This document shows, piece by piece, positions 25,610-33,170 of a stretch of 64,000 nt of DNA. This DNA comes from Nannocystis pusilla (GTDB taxonomy: Bacteria > Myxococcota_A > Polyangia > Nannocystales > Nannocystaceae): assembly GCF_020073745.1 (NCBI RefSeq), contig NZ_JAIRAU010000027.1, forward strand, positions 626,593-690,592. Direction: 5' to 3'. Made by a program: the position numbers and the translations under genes. The notes below the pieces were generated by a model. It did not search any database and was not told the origin of the DNA. It worked only from the letters and a program-made list of their open reading frames with translations. Position 1 is the first letter of the stretch. Each line of letters starts with the position of its first letter.

Positions 25610-27043
25610 CTACGGGGCCAGGTCTTCGGCGGTGCGGGGGGCCAGCTTGAAGTTCTCGAAGTTGTAGATCAGCGGGCCGGTGAGCGAGCTGAAGGTGTCG
25701 CCCGGCATCGGCTGCGGCCATTCGTTGGTGGTGAAGAACAGGTCGGAGACGAAGAGGTCGCCGTCGACGGTCCACTCGCCGTACTGGTCGGCCGCGGTGG
25801 CGACGGTGACGTTCTCGACGCTGACGAGCACCGACTCGTAGTTCTCGCTCATGCCGCCGCCGGTGGCGATGTCGGCCGGGTCGAGCACGATGGGCGAGGG
25901 GACCGCGTCGGTGCCGGTGACGACCACGTCGCCGGCCTGGCCGGCGGTGATCTGGGACATGTCGTAGAACTCGTTGTAGAGGCCGTTGATCGTGACCACG
26001 TCGCCGGGCTGGACCGCGAGCATGTCGGGGTTCTGGTTGATGTAGACGTAGATCCCGGAGTACTCGCCGCCCTGCGGGTCCTGGACGAAGAAGCCGTCGC
26101 CCTTGAAGGTGAGGGGGCTGGTGACGATCACGTTCTCGACGGTGACGACTTGCATCGGCGGGACCATGCCCTGCTGGATGTCGTAGATCGTGACCGCGCC
26201 CATCGGGCCGGTGGTCTCGGTGTCGGTGGTGTTGCCGCCCTCGCACTCGAAGCCGACGAAGTCGTCGCAGCCGCGCGGCGCCAGCTTGAAGTTGCCGAAG
26301 TTGTACATCACCGGGCCGGTGAGGGTCAGCGTGGTGCCCATCGGCGGCTTCGGGCCGCCCTCCGGCAGGAAGAACATGTCGTCGACGCGCACGCCGCCGG
26401 TGACCTCGAACTCGCCGAAGCCGAGGTCCGGGTTGGTGACGTCGACGTCCTCGATGGTGACGACGGTGCCTTCCCAGACCTCGGTCAGCGCGCCGCCGTT
26501 GGCGATGTCGGGCGGGGACACGACCGGCGGGGTCGGGGCGGTCGCGGTGCCGGTGATCATGATGTCGTCCGGCAGCGAGATGTTGATCTCGCTGTAGGTC
26601 TCCTCGCCGGTGTCGTCCATCGCCTTGTACTCGACGTACTCGCCGATCACGGTGAGCTTGTCGCCCGGCTTCGGCACCTTGCCCTGGGCCATCAGCTCGG
26701 TCGCGGTGTCGGGGAAGATGTAGAGCTGGATGCCGGAGTACTCGCCGCCGTCGAGCTCCTGCACGAACACGCTGCCGGCCCCGCTGCCGCTGAACTTCGT
26801 CGGCGAGACGACGACGACGTCCTTGACCCGCACCAGCGTGCTCGGGGTGACCTTGTTCTGCTGGATGTCGTAGATGGTCGTGTCGTTCAGGCCGCCGCCG
26901 TCGGTCGGCTGCGTGGTGGTCGGCGGCGTGTCGGTGGTGCCCGCGGACTCGGTCGCGGTCGCGTCGTCACCGGCGGTGTTGTTGTTGTTGAACGCGTTGC
27001 AGGCGACAAGACACAGCGCGGTGCAGGGGACGAGTCGACGCAT
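25610..27043 (-). CDS. Lipoprotein with tandem OB-fold-like domains
   Basis: This protein of 477 residues starts at ATG 27043 with GGAG eight bases upstream. The lipobox LVAC puts the lipidated Cys at residue 15, followed by an Asn/Thr/Gly-rich linker. There are two homologous units of about 200 residues, each opening TIYDIQQ(N/G)xVxP and continuing with VVxVxDVVVxSPTxFxGxG, FVQxxxGGEYSGIxxYI and PGDxVTIxGxYxE; then ELSxTSLTGPxxYNFxNFKLAPR. This is the pattern of the OB-fold-like modules found with extracellular nucleases and nucleotidases of the YhcR type. A perfect -35 (TTGACA) lies 115-120 bases upstream. The porin-like gene follows after 20 nt. Likely outer-membrane surface protein. Confidence 0.85.
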   Translation of the reverse strand: MRRLVPCTALCLVACNAFNNNNTAGDDATATESAGTTDTPPTTTQPTDGGGLNDTTIYDIQQNKVTPSTLVRVKDVVVVSPTKFSGSGAGSVFVQELDGGEYSGIQLYIFPDTATELMAQGKVPKPGDKLTVIGEYVEYKAMDDTGEETYSEINISLPDDIMITGTATAPTPPVVSPPDIANGGALTEVWEGTVVTIEDVDVTNPDLGFGEFEVTGGVRVDDMFFLPEGGPKPPMGTTLTLTGPVMYNFGNFKLAPRGCDDFVGFECEGGNTTDTETTGPMGAVTIYDIQQGMVPPMQVVTVENVIVTSPLTFKGDGFFVQDPQGGEYSGIYVYINQNPDMLAVQPGDVVTINGLYNEFYDMSQITAGQAGDVVVTGTDAVPSPIVLDPADIATGGGMSENYESVLVSVENVTVATAADQYGEWTVDGDLFVSDLFFTTNEWPQPMPGDTFSSLTGPLIYNFENFKLAPRTAEDLAP

Positions 27044-27346
27044 GATCCAGCTCCTTCGCATCTCGTGGCCTCGAGAGGCCATGCAGTGATTCGCGGCGCG
27101 TGCCGCCACAGAGGGCGTTCCGTGCGCCCGGACACTTACTTTGCGGCCATGCGCGATGTCAAGCCGGGCCCCTGCGATCGCAGCAAGCGATGTTCGCGGT
27201 CCGGGGCCCCGCGTGAGGCGATCCCCCAGCGAACGCTGTGACGCGGTCGACATCCGGCCGACGTCTCCGCGTCCCGCGGCGACGCGAGGCCGCGACGAGT
27301 CGCGGCACTCCGACCTCCGGGAGGCGACAGACAGGCCGTCGCGGCG
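27044..27346. other. Intergenic promoter region
   Basis: 303 nt between the OB-lipoprotein start (27043) and the end of the upstream lipoprotein gene (27347), both minus. It contains the candidate promoter at 27135-27162. No gene is supported. Confidence 0.6.
27135..27162 (-). promoter_or_regulatory. Candidate sigma-70-like promoter for the OB-lipoprotein/porin operon
   Basis: On the minus strand, a perfect -35 TTGACA (27162-27157) is followed, after 16 nt, by AGTAAG (27140-27135), a weak -10 with three matches to consensus. It lies about 90 bases before the ATG at 27043. Confidence 0.4.
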
Positions 27347-28435
27347 CTACTGGGCCGAGACCTCGATGTCCTCGTCGCCGCGCGTGTAGATCAGCCAGGA
27401 CGGGTTGGCGGCGGCGTGGAAGCGCAGGTCGCCGGTGATCCGCGCCAGCTTGCCGCCGGCGTGGTCGGCCGGATCGAAGCCCGTCGCGCTGAGGGCGCTG
27501 ACGACGTTGACGCCGCCCTTGCCGCTGTTGCAGTTGCCGGCGGGGTCGACGAGGACCACCCACTGGCCGAACGTCGCGTAGCCGTCACCCAGCGGGCACA
27601 CCGTGACGTCCCGCACCTCGACGAGTCGGCTCTCCAACTTCTCCATCTCGCCGTCCTGCTCGACCAGCGCGCCGGTCAGCTCCACGGGGACGAGGTTGGA
27701 GACTTTGCCGCCGACGCGATAGGTCGGAAAGCCGAGCTCGGTAAACCCGTAGAACTCGACCACGGTGCCGATGATCTCCTCGATCACCGAGCCCTGCTCG
27801 ACGCCCTTCGGCCGCGAGTGCGTGTGCGCGAAGATGGCGTTGAAGCCGGCCGCCATGTCGTTCATGTCGGTGAGGTAGAAGCCGTCGACGGCGATCCCGG
27901 TGACCACGAGCGTGCGGCCCTCGGCGTTGACCTTGACGAAGTCGCCGTCGAGCGGCGACGAGGCGGGGATGTCGGTCTCGTTGATCTCGCGCAGCGTCGG
28001 GTGGGCGACGTGGATGGTCGGCGACAGGCCGGTGGCGTAGCTGCCGGGCTTCTCGTCGCTGCCGCGGTCCTCGACCCAGATGTTGGTGGCGCCGTGGGCC
28101 CGCATCACCTCGACCGGCACGCCTCGCGCCTCGCCGTCCTTGAGCGTGACGGTGTTCGGCTGGTTGGGCGCGAGCCGCCCGCGCGGGGCGACGTCGATGT
28201 TGACCTGTCCCGAGAACCAGGTGGCGAGCTCGCCCTCGTCGTCGACGGCGCGGATGTCGAGGAGGAACTGGCGGCCGGTGCCGCTGTAGGCGAGCGGGCT
28301 CTTCTCACTGCCGACCTCGCCTTCGATCTCGACCTTGAAGCTGAGCGGCGCGACCTTGCCGGTGCTCTTGTCGAGCTCCTGCACGCAGCCGGCGGCGAGG
28401 AGCGCGAGCGCGAGGGCGGGGGACTTGGAATGCAT
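27347..28435 (-). CDS. Lipoprotein with OB-fold-like domain, downstream of 5'-nucleotidase
   Basis: This protein of 362 residues starts at ATG 28435. The lipobox LAAGC gives the lipidated Cys at residue 17. The N-terminal half resembles an Ig-like beta-sandwich (VEIEGEVGSEKSPL... to IWVEDRG), and the C-terminal half (VKVNAEGRTLVVTGIAVDGFYLTDMND... to WLIYTRGDEDIEVSAQ) resembles the OB-fold-like modules of the next lipoprotein. It contains CPLGDGYATFGQWVVLVD. It starts 18 bases after the stop of the 5'-nucleotidase gene, so the two form an operon. Likely an outer-membrane partner of the nucleotidase. Confidence 0.82.
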   Translation of the reverse strand: MHSKSPALALALLAAGCVQELDKSTGKVAPLSFKVEIEGEVGSEKSPLAYSGTGRQFLLDIRAVDDEGELATWFSGQVNIDVAPRGRLAPNQPNTVTLKDGEARGVPVEVMRAHGATNIWVEDRGSDEKPGSYATGLSPTIHVAHPTLREINETDIPASSPLDGDFVKVNAEGRTLVVTGIAVDGFYLTDMNDMAAGFNAIFAHTHSRPKGVEQGSVIEEIIGTVVEFYGFTELGFPTYRVGGKVSNLVPVELTGALVEQDGEMEKLESRLVEVRDVTVCPLGDGYATFGQWVVLVDPAGNCNSGKGGVNVVSALSATGFDPADHAGGKLARITGDLRFHAAANPSWLIYTRGDEDIEVSAQ

Positions 28436-28453
28436 GACGCGCAGGCCTCCTTC

Positions 28454-30253
28454 CTAGTACTTGGTGACGATCCGGCCGTCGGGGACGGCGTAGCCGGACT
28501 TGCAGTGGTCGAGCGGCGTGTTCGCGTCGTAGCAGGCCGGGAGCGCCGGGATGTCGCGCATGTACTGGATCATCGCCTCGCGGATCGGGATGCCCGTGTT
28601 GACCTTGGTGGTGTTGCGCTTGAGCATGCGGAAGCCGCTGCCGCCCCAGGCCATGTAGTCGTTGGTGCACATGTCGTAGGCGCGGGCCTTCTCGAGCGGC
28701 TCGCCGTTGACGTGGATGTCCTCGGCCTTGCCGGTGCGACAGTTCATCGTGAAGCTGATGCCCGAGACCTGGATCTGCGAGTTGCAGCCGCGCTCGGCGC
28801 TCGAGCGGGTGGCGAAGTCGAGCAGCTCCTGGACCTCGATGCCGCTCAGGGTCATCGTCGTGATCGTGTTCTCGAACGGCATCACGTTGTACATCTGCTC
28901 GTACGTGATCGGGCCGGCGAGGATGTCGGTGCGGATGCCGAGCGAGTTGGTGACGCAGAACTCGGTCTCGATGTAGCGCCGGTACTGCATCGCCTCGGCC
29001 ACCAGGTTGCCGAGCATGCTGTCGCCGCCGGTGTTGCCGAACCGCCGCAGCGGCTCGGTCGCGGTCGTGATCACGCGGTCGAGCAGCAGCGTCTGCGCCA
29101 TCTCCTGGATGTACTCCTGCAGGACCTCGCGGGTGTCGGCGTCCTCGGGGACGGTGGCGTCGATCGGGAACAGCTTGAACTTGTGCGAGATGATCCGCTT
29201 GTCGCGGACGACGAGGTCGAGGCGCGCGACGAACTTGGCGAAGGCGTTGGGGTGGGCCAGCAAGGTCTGGCGCCGGTGCTCGGGCTTGCACTCGCCGATC
29301 CCGCGCGGCGGGTCGGTGCCGTCGGGATCGGAGCCGACCTCCGGGTCGTCCTCCTCGCCCTCGCTGTCGACGGTGACGACCTCGGCGTCCATGTCGGGCT
29401 CGGCCGCGACGTAGTGGGCGTCGGGGTTGTAGTCGATGAGCTTGGGCGGGCTCAGGGCGATGTGGTGGTGGCCGCCGAGGATCAGGTCGAGGCCACAGAT
29501 GTTGCGCGCCAGCACCTCGTCCTCCGTCAGGCCGAGGTGGTCGAGCAGGACCACCAGGTCGACCGACTCGCGGAGGAAGTTGGTGTAGAACTGGACGGTC
29601 TGCAGGGTCTCCTTCGGCAGGATCCCGAGGTTGTTGGTGCCGTCCTCGAGGCTGTTCATCGAGCTGAGGTTGCCCATGCCGATGATGCCGAGCTTGAGGC
29701 CGTCGACGTTGTAGACGACGAACGGCTTGACGATGATGTCGAACTGCTTGGCGAACGGCTTGGCGTCGTCCTCGAACTCGTAGTTGGCGGCCAGGAGATC
29801 GAAGTCGCCGAAGCTCGAGAACTGCTCGAGCACGTTCTCCGGCCCGTGGTCGAACTCGTGGTTGCCGAGCGCCATGGCGTCGAGGCCCGCCATCGACATC
29901 GCCCGCACCTCGGCCTCGCCGCCGAAGATGTTGAAGATCGGGGCGCCCTGGAACAGGTCGCCCGAGTCGAGCCAGAGCGAGCGACCGGCGCGTTCGCGCT
30001 CGCGCTTGACGATGTGGGCCATCTTGGCGACGCCGCCGTAGGGCCCGCGACCGTCGGCCAGGCCGAGCTGCTGCTCGGTGTAGAGAGGATCGTGGTCGTA
30101 GGGCAGGATCCGCGAGTGGACGTCCGACGTGTGAAGGATCGTGAGGCGGACGTCCTGGCCCGTGAGATCGGGGTTGTTCGACTCGTAGAGGCATGACCCG
30201 AGCGAGAAGCTAGCGAGCAGGCCGAGGGCGATCGAATTGCGCGGCGAAGGCAC
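28454..30253 (-). CDS. Lipoprotein 5'-nucleotidase / UDP-sugar hydrolase family
   Basis: About 599 residues with the start uncertain. GTG 30253 places a short leader (VPSPRNSIALGLLASFSLGSC) with Cys21 in a lipobox; no clear Shine-Dalgarno is seen, and no ATG fits. The N-terminal metallophosphatase domain has LTILHTSDVHSRILPYDHD, LDSGDLFQGAP, ALGNHEFDHGPENV, LLDHLGLTEDEVLA and LILGGHHHIALSPP (two-metal site). The C-terminal 5'-nucleotidase domain follows from about residue 350, with NTGGDSMLGNLVAEAM, DIxxGPITYEQMYNVMPFENTI and NDYMAWGGSGF. The family dephosphorylates nucleotides outside the cytoplasm. An acidic insertion (DSEGEEDDPEVGSDPDGTD) lies between domains. Confidence 0.9.
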   Translation of the reverse strand: MPSPRNSIALGLLASFSLGSCLYESNNPDLTGQDVRLTILHTSDVHSRILPYDHDPLYTEQQLGLADGRGPYGGVAKMAHIVKRERERAGRSLWLDSGDLFQGAPIFNIFGGEAEVRAMSMAGLDAMALGNHEFDHGPENVLEQFSSFGDFDLLAANYEFEDDAKPFAKQFDIIVKPFVVYNVDGLKLGIIGMGNLSSMNSLEDGTNNLGILPKETLQTVQFYTNFLRESVDLVVLLDHLGLTEDEVLARNICGLDLILGGHHHIALSPPKLIDYNPDAHYVAAEPDMDAEVVTVDSEGEEDDPEVGSDPDGTDPPRGIGECKPEHRRQTLLAHPNAFAKFVARLDLVVRDKRIISHKFKLFPIDATVPEDADTREVLQEYIQEMAQTLLLDRVITTATEPLRRFGNTGGDSMLGNLVAEAMQYRRYIETEFCVTNSLGIRTDILAGPITYEQMYNVMPFENTITTMTLSGIEVQELLDFATRSSAERGCNSQIQVSGISFTMNCRTGKAEDIHVNGEPLEKARAYDMCTNDYMAWGGSGFRMLKRNTTKVNTGIPIREAMIQYMRDIPALPACYDANTPLDHCKSGYAVPDGRIVTKY

Positions 30254-30758
30254 GGGTCCCGGCGAGAGGTAACAGGCCTCGCGCGTCCGCGCAATCCGGA
30301 CCAGGCTGCGCCCATCCGGGCCGCCTCGGCCTCGGCGAGCCTCGGCGCGGCGGTCCGTCCGCGGCGCAAACGCTGGTCGGCACGCGGCTTCGCGGTTCGG
30401 GCGGGCACCGCGCGACTCGCTCCAGGTCACGGCCGTGCGTCGCGATCTTCACATGGGGCACACGACGCGGTTCTCCTGCCGACTTCGCGGCCGGCCGCAG
30501 GGATCGCGGAGCGGTGCTCGCGGTCCTCACGAGGACTTCCCGGCCCATGATGCACCGCACGGGCCGCTGGCGCCGCCGTGCGATGCGAGCCCGTCGCGGG
30601 GCCGAGCGACCCGCGCCTGGAAACTCACCGGTGGACGTGTCGCGTCGTCGCGTCTCGAGCGCCGGGCCCGGACATGAGGAGACCGCGGGGACATGTCCTC
30701 CAGAACATGTCCCCACGGTAAGGTTAAGCGGCGGCGTCGATCGGGCTCGAAGGGCGGA
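30254..30758. other. 505-nt non-coding gap
   Basis: Upstream of the 5'-nucleotidase gene and downstream of the Cys-rich lipoprotein gene, both minus. The only clear structure is the palindrome at 30687-30714. I see no convincing promoter by eye and no gene; the open frames have shadow-like composition. Confidence 0.6.
30687..30714. repeat. Dispersed palindrome pair with 10-bp perfect arms
   Basis: GGGGACATGT (30687-30696) and ACATGTCCCC (30705-30714) are exact reverse complements with an eight-base centre. The copy begins about 45 bases beyond the stop of the Cys-rich lipoprotein gene (30759, minus), so it is in the 3' region of that transcript. Confidence 0.85.
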
Positions 30759-31694
30759 TCAGCCCTGCGGGATCCCGCAGTAGCCGACGTTCTCGTATCC
30801 GGGCGGGGCCATGCCGGCCTCGAACCAGGCCAGGCAGTCCTGGTTGGCGCCGGGGCATTCGGGGTCGCTGAGGTCGCAGTAGGGCAGGCAGCAGCCCTTG
30901 GCGCCCGGGTCGCACTCGCTGGCGAAGATGGGGTCCTGGCAGACGAAGCCGGCGTCGCAGGCGTTGCCGTACTCGCACGGGTCGAAGGTGGTGCCGGACT
31001 CGCCGGAGGCGTCGAGGATGCACACGAACGCGCTCTGGTCGAGGGGGTTCGGCAGGCACAGGTCGCCGCTCTCGCAGTTCTGCAGCAGGGGGTCGCACTG
31101 CGGCAGGCACAGGTTGAGCACGCCCTCGTTGGCGACCACGCAGGTGGTCCCGGCCGGCGCGCACTGGGCCGCCTCGGGCGAGCCGGTGCACAGGGCGACG
31201 CACACGCCCTGGCCGCTCTCGGGGTCGACGGCCCAGCACATCGAGCCGAAGGCGCACGAGTCGATGCCGCTGACGCCGTTGCCCTCGACGGTGCACGGGT
31301 CGCCCACCTCGCCGCCGGCCGCGTCGGCCGGGACGCACTTGAGGGCGTTCCACGAGAAGCCGCCGTCGTTGGCGTAGGCGGCACACTTCTGGCCGTCCGG
31401 GCAGTCCTGGCCCCAGTTGTCGCACTGGATGTCCGGTCCGGTCCCGCCGGTGGTGTCGCAGACGAAGCTGCAGGTGGTGTCCCCGGTGGTGCCGGTGTCG
31501 GTCTCACCCTCGGTCGTCGGGCCCGCAGAGGTCACGACCGGCGGGTCGTCGGGGTCGGGGCCGGTCTCGCTGTCGCCCTCGCTGGTGTCGCCCGCGGTCT
31601 CGGGCGGCTTGTCCCCGGTGAGCTCCGGGCCCTTGCTGTTCTCGCAGGCGATCACCAGCAGCGCGGCCGAGAGGGTCGTCAGTACTCGCTTCAT
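30759..31694 (-). CDS. Cysteine-rich surface lipoprotein
   Basis: This protein of 311 residues starts at ATG 31694. The lipobox VIAC puts the lipidated Cys at residue 17. A linker rich in Gly, Asp, Thr and Pro (about residues 18-75) precedes a domain with more than 25 Cys in short loops (CDNWGQDCPDGQKC, CVALCTGSPEAAQC, GAKGCCLPYCDLSDPECPG), suggestive of disulfide-bonded, EGF-like or 'Myxococcus cysteine-rich repeat' organisation. This is a common layout in Nannocystis-type proteomes with no known activity. It is probably an outer-membrane surface protein. Confidence 0.85.
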   Translation of the reverse strand: MKRVLTTLSAALLVIACENSKGPELTGDKPPETAGDTSEGDSETGPDPDDPPVVTSAGPTTEGETDTGTTGDTTCSFVCDTTGGTGPDIQCDNWGQDCPDGQKCAAYANDGGFSWNALKCVPADAAGGEVGDPCTVEGNGVSGIDSCAFGSMCWAVDPESGQGVCVALCTGSPEAAQCAPAGTTCVVANEGVLNLCLPQCDPLLQNCESGDLCLPNPLDQSAFVCILDASGESGTTFDPCEYGNACDAGFVCQDPIFASECDPGAKGCCLPYCDLSDPECPGANQDCLAWFEAGMAPPGYENVGYCGIPQG

Positions 31695-31734
31695 TTCACA
31701 CCTTCCTCGCGTCGATAACCTCGGTGGAGCAGCG

Positions 31735-31769
31735 GCATGTCTGAATGGACATGCTCGTTGCGACATGTC
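31735..31769. repeat. Dispersed palindrome array
   Basis: GCATGTC, GGACATGCTC and GCGACATGTC occur as three cores with short spacers, about 40 nt upstream of the Cys-rich lipoprotein ATG (31694, minus), i.e. in its 5' region. Confidence 0.8.
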
Positions 31770-32030
31770 TCGTGGATCTCCTGCCCGTGGCCCTCGCCGG
31801 CTCGTCCTCGCAGACGCCTGCATGGGCGGTCGTCTGCGAAGAGGTCGAGAGGTGATAAAGCTGCAAAACAGTTAATCCTTGCAGCGAGTCTTATACAACC
31901 GCCGAAACCAACGCAAGGAATTTAAGTTTGTGTGGCGAGAATGTTGGGTTTAGGCGGCTCGGCCGCCGGGCGCCCGCGAGCGCGCCGGACCTGCGTCTGT
32001 CGCGCGGAGCGAAAACGCCCGTGTTCGAGC

Positions 32031-32058
32031 AAAAAAAACGGCGCCTCGAAGGGCGCCG
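32031..32058 (-). terminator. Intrinsic terminator downstream of the malQ operon
   Basis: On the minus strand, the stem CGGCGCC/GGCGCCG (32058-32052 and 32045-32039) with a six-base loop is followed by eight T residues (complement of the A-run 32038-32031). It lies 27 bases past the stop of the DUF6263-like gene (32085). Confidence 0.85.
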
Positions 32059-32084
32059 CACAGCCGAACCAGCGCGAGCAGGGA

Positions 32085-33137
32085 CTACTTGCCGGAGATC
32101 TCGAGGTTCATGTCCATCTCCATGGTCATCGGCATCTTCATGCCGTTGGCGTCGGTGGTCATGGCGATCGAGGAGGTGAGCTTCATGTCGCCCTTGACCG
32201 GGGCGACGTGGGTGAGGTCGACCTGGGTGGTGCCCGAACCGGTGGAGTCGAGCCTGTCGAGGTTGACCTTGGCGCCGGCGGGCATGCCGGGGGCCTCGAT
32301 CGCCTGCGGCGCGGCGGTCTGGACGATGGTGCTGGCCAGCTGGACGACGTCGCCCTCGCGACCCTTGAGCTCCCAGGTCGCGACCTGCTGCAGCTTCATG
32401 CCCTGCTGCTCGAGGTGCTGCGTGACGGTCCACCTGGCGCCGACGCCGAGCGCCTCCTCGGGGAAGGGCACCGACATCTGGTTGATCTGCTGCCGCATGC
32501 TCTCGACCGTCTGCTTGATCTGCGGGTTCACGTCGGGCGGGATGTTGAAGTCGGCCGACTTGACGATCCCGCGCGGGGTGATGGTCGAGGTGCCCGACAT
32601 CTTGTTCATGGTGCCGAGCACGGACTCGAGCTGATCGACCATGGCCTGCGGGGTGGTCTTGTCGGGCAGGACCTCGATCTTGTCGAGGCTGAACTCGCTG
32701 CGGATGTCGCCCTCGCCGGTGATCTCGCTGACCTTGAGGTTCATGGTCATCTGCATCGCCGGGATGTCGGTCTTCGGCATCTTGTTGGGGCCGACCTCCA
32801 TGGCCATGCCCATGCGCATGGTCATGAGCATGACCTGCTCCTGGCCGGCCGTGAGCTTGAGCCGCAGCGGCTCGCGCGGCTCGGCGCCGGCGTCGACGAG
32901 GGCGACGACCGAACCCTCGCTGGCCGGGGCGGCGGTGTCGGAGGGCGCGGGCGTGGTGTCGGGTGCGGCGACGGCGGGCGCGGGCGGCGGGACGTCGGTC
33001 CTGGTCGGCGCGGCCTCGGTCCTGGCGGGCGCCGGCTTGGCGTCGGCCTTGCCGTCGACCGGCTGACAGCCGAAGAGGTGCAGCGCTGCGGCTGCGAGCG
33101 GGACACAGAGGACGCGGAGACGGGGGCGGAGCGACAT
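32085..33137 (-). CDS. DUF6263-like lipoprotein
   Basis: This protein of 350 residues starts at ATG 33137 (MSLRPRLRVL); an in-frame ATG at 33155 is less likely. The lipobox HLFGC gives the lipidated Cys. A Pro/Ala/Thr-rich linker of about 60 residues is followed by a domain with PLRLKLTAGQEQVMLMTM, IRSEFSLDKIEVLPD, GIVKSADFNIPPDVNPQ and FPEEALGVGARWTVTQHL, the layout of DUF6263-type proteins (beta-rich, envelope-located). It follows malQ by 33 nt in what looks like one transcript closed by the terminator at 32031-32058. A relative lies at 55792-56841. The function is unknown. Confidence 0.83.
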   Translation of the reverse strand: MSLRPRLRVLCVPLAAAALHLFGCQPVDGKADAKPAPARTEAAPTRTDVPPPAPAVAAPDTTPAPSDTAAPASEGSVVALVDAGAEPREPLRLKLTAGQEQVMLMTMRMGMAMEVGPNKMPKTDIPAMQMTMNLKVSEITGEGDIRSEFSLDKIEVLPDKTTPQAMVDQLESVLGTMNKMSGTSTITPRGIVKSADFNIPPDVNPQIKQTVESMRQQINQMSVPFPEEALGVGARWTVTQHLEQQGMKLQQVATWELKGREGDVVQLASTIVQTAAPQAIEAPGMPAGAKVNLDRLDSTGSGTTQVDLTHVAPVKGDMKLTSSIAMTTDANGMKMPMTMEMDMNLEISGK

Positions 33138-33170
33138 GCGCGCCGAGGCTACCACAGCGCCGCAGACGGA

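Larger units (their letters stand above)
31695..32084. other. 390-nt gap with palindrome array, AT-rich segment and terminator
   Basis: The gap is upstream of the Cys-rich lipoprotein gene. It contains a palindrome array at 31735-31769 and a markedly AT-rich stretch at about 31860-31935, a likely promoter region for the minus-strand lipoprotein gene (minus-strand TATAAG at 31895-31890 and TTGCGT at 31916-31911, spacing 15, weak). It also holds the terminator at 32031-32058. No gene was seen. Confidence 0.55.

Noticed and set aside
27416..30196. Open frame of 926 residues on the plus strand over the nucleotidase genes
   Set aside because: It is the antisense of genes with clear metallophosphatase and 5'-nucleotidase motifs.
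31861..31884. CTGCAA/TTGCAG inverted repeat as an operator
   Set aside because: The arms are six bases long and 12 apart in an AT-rich stretch; not distinctive enough to claim.
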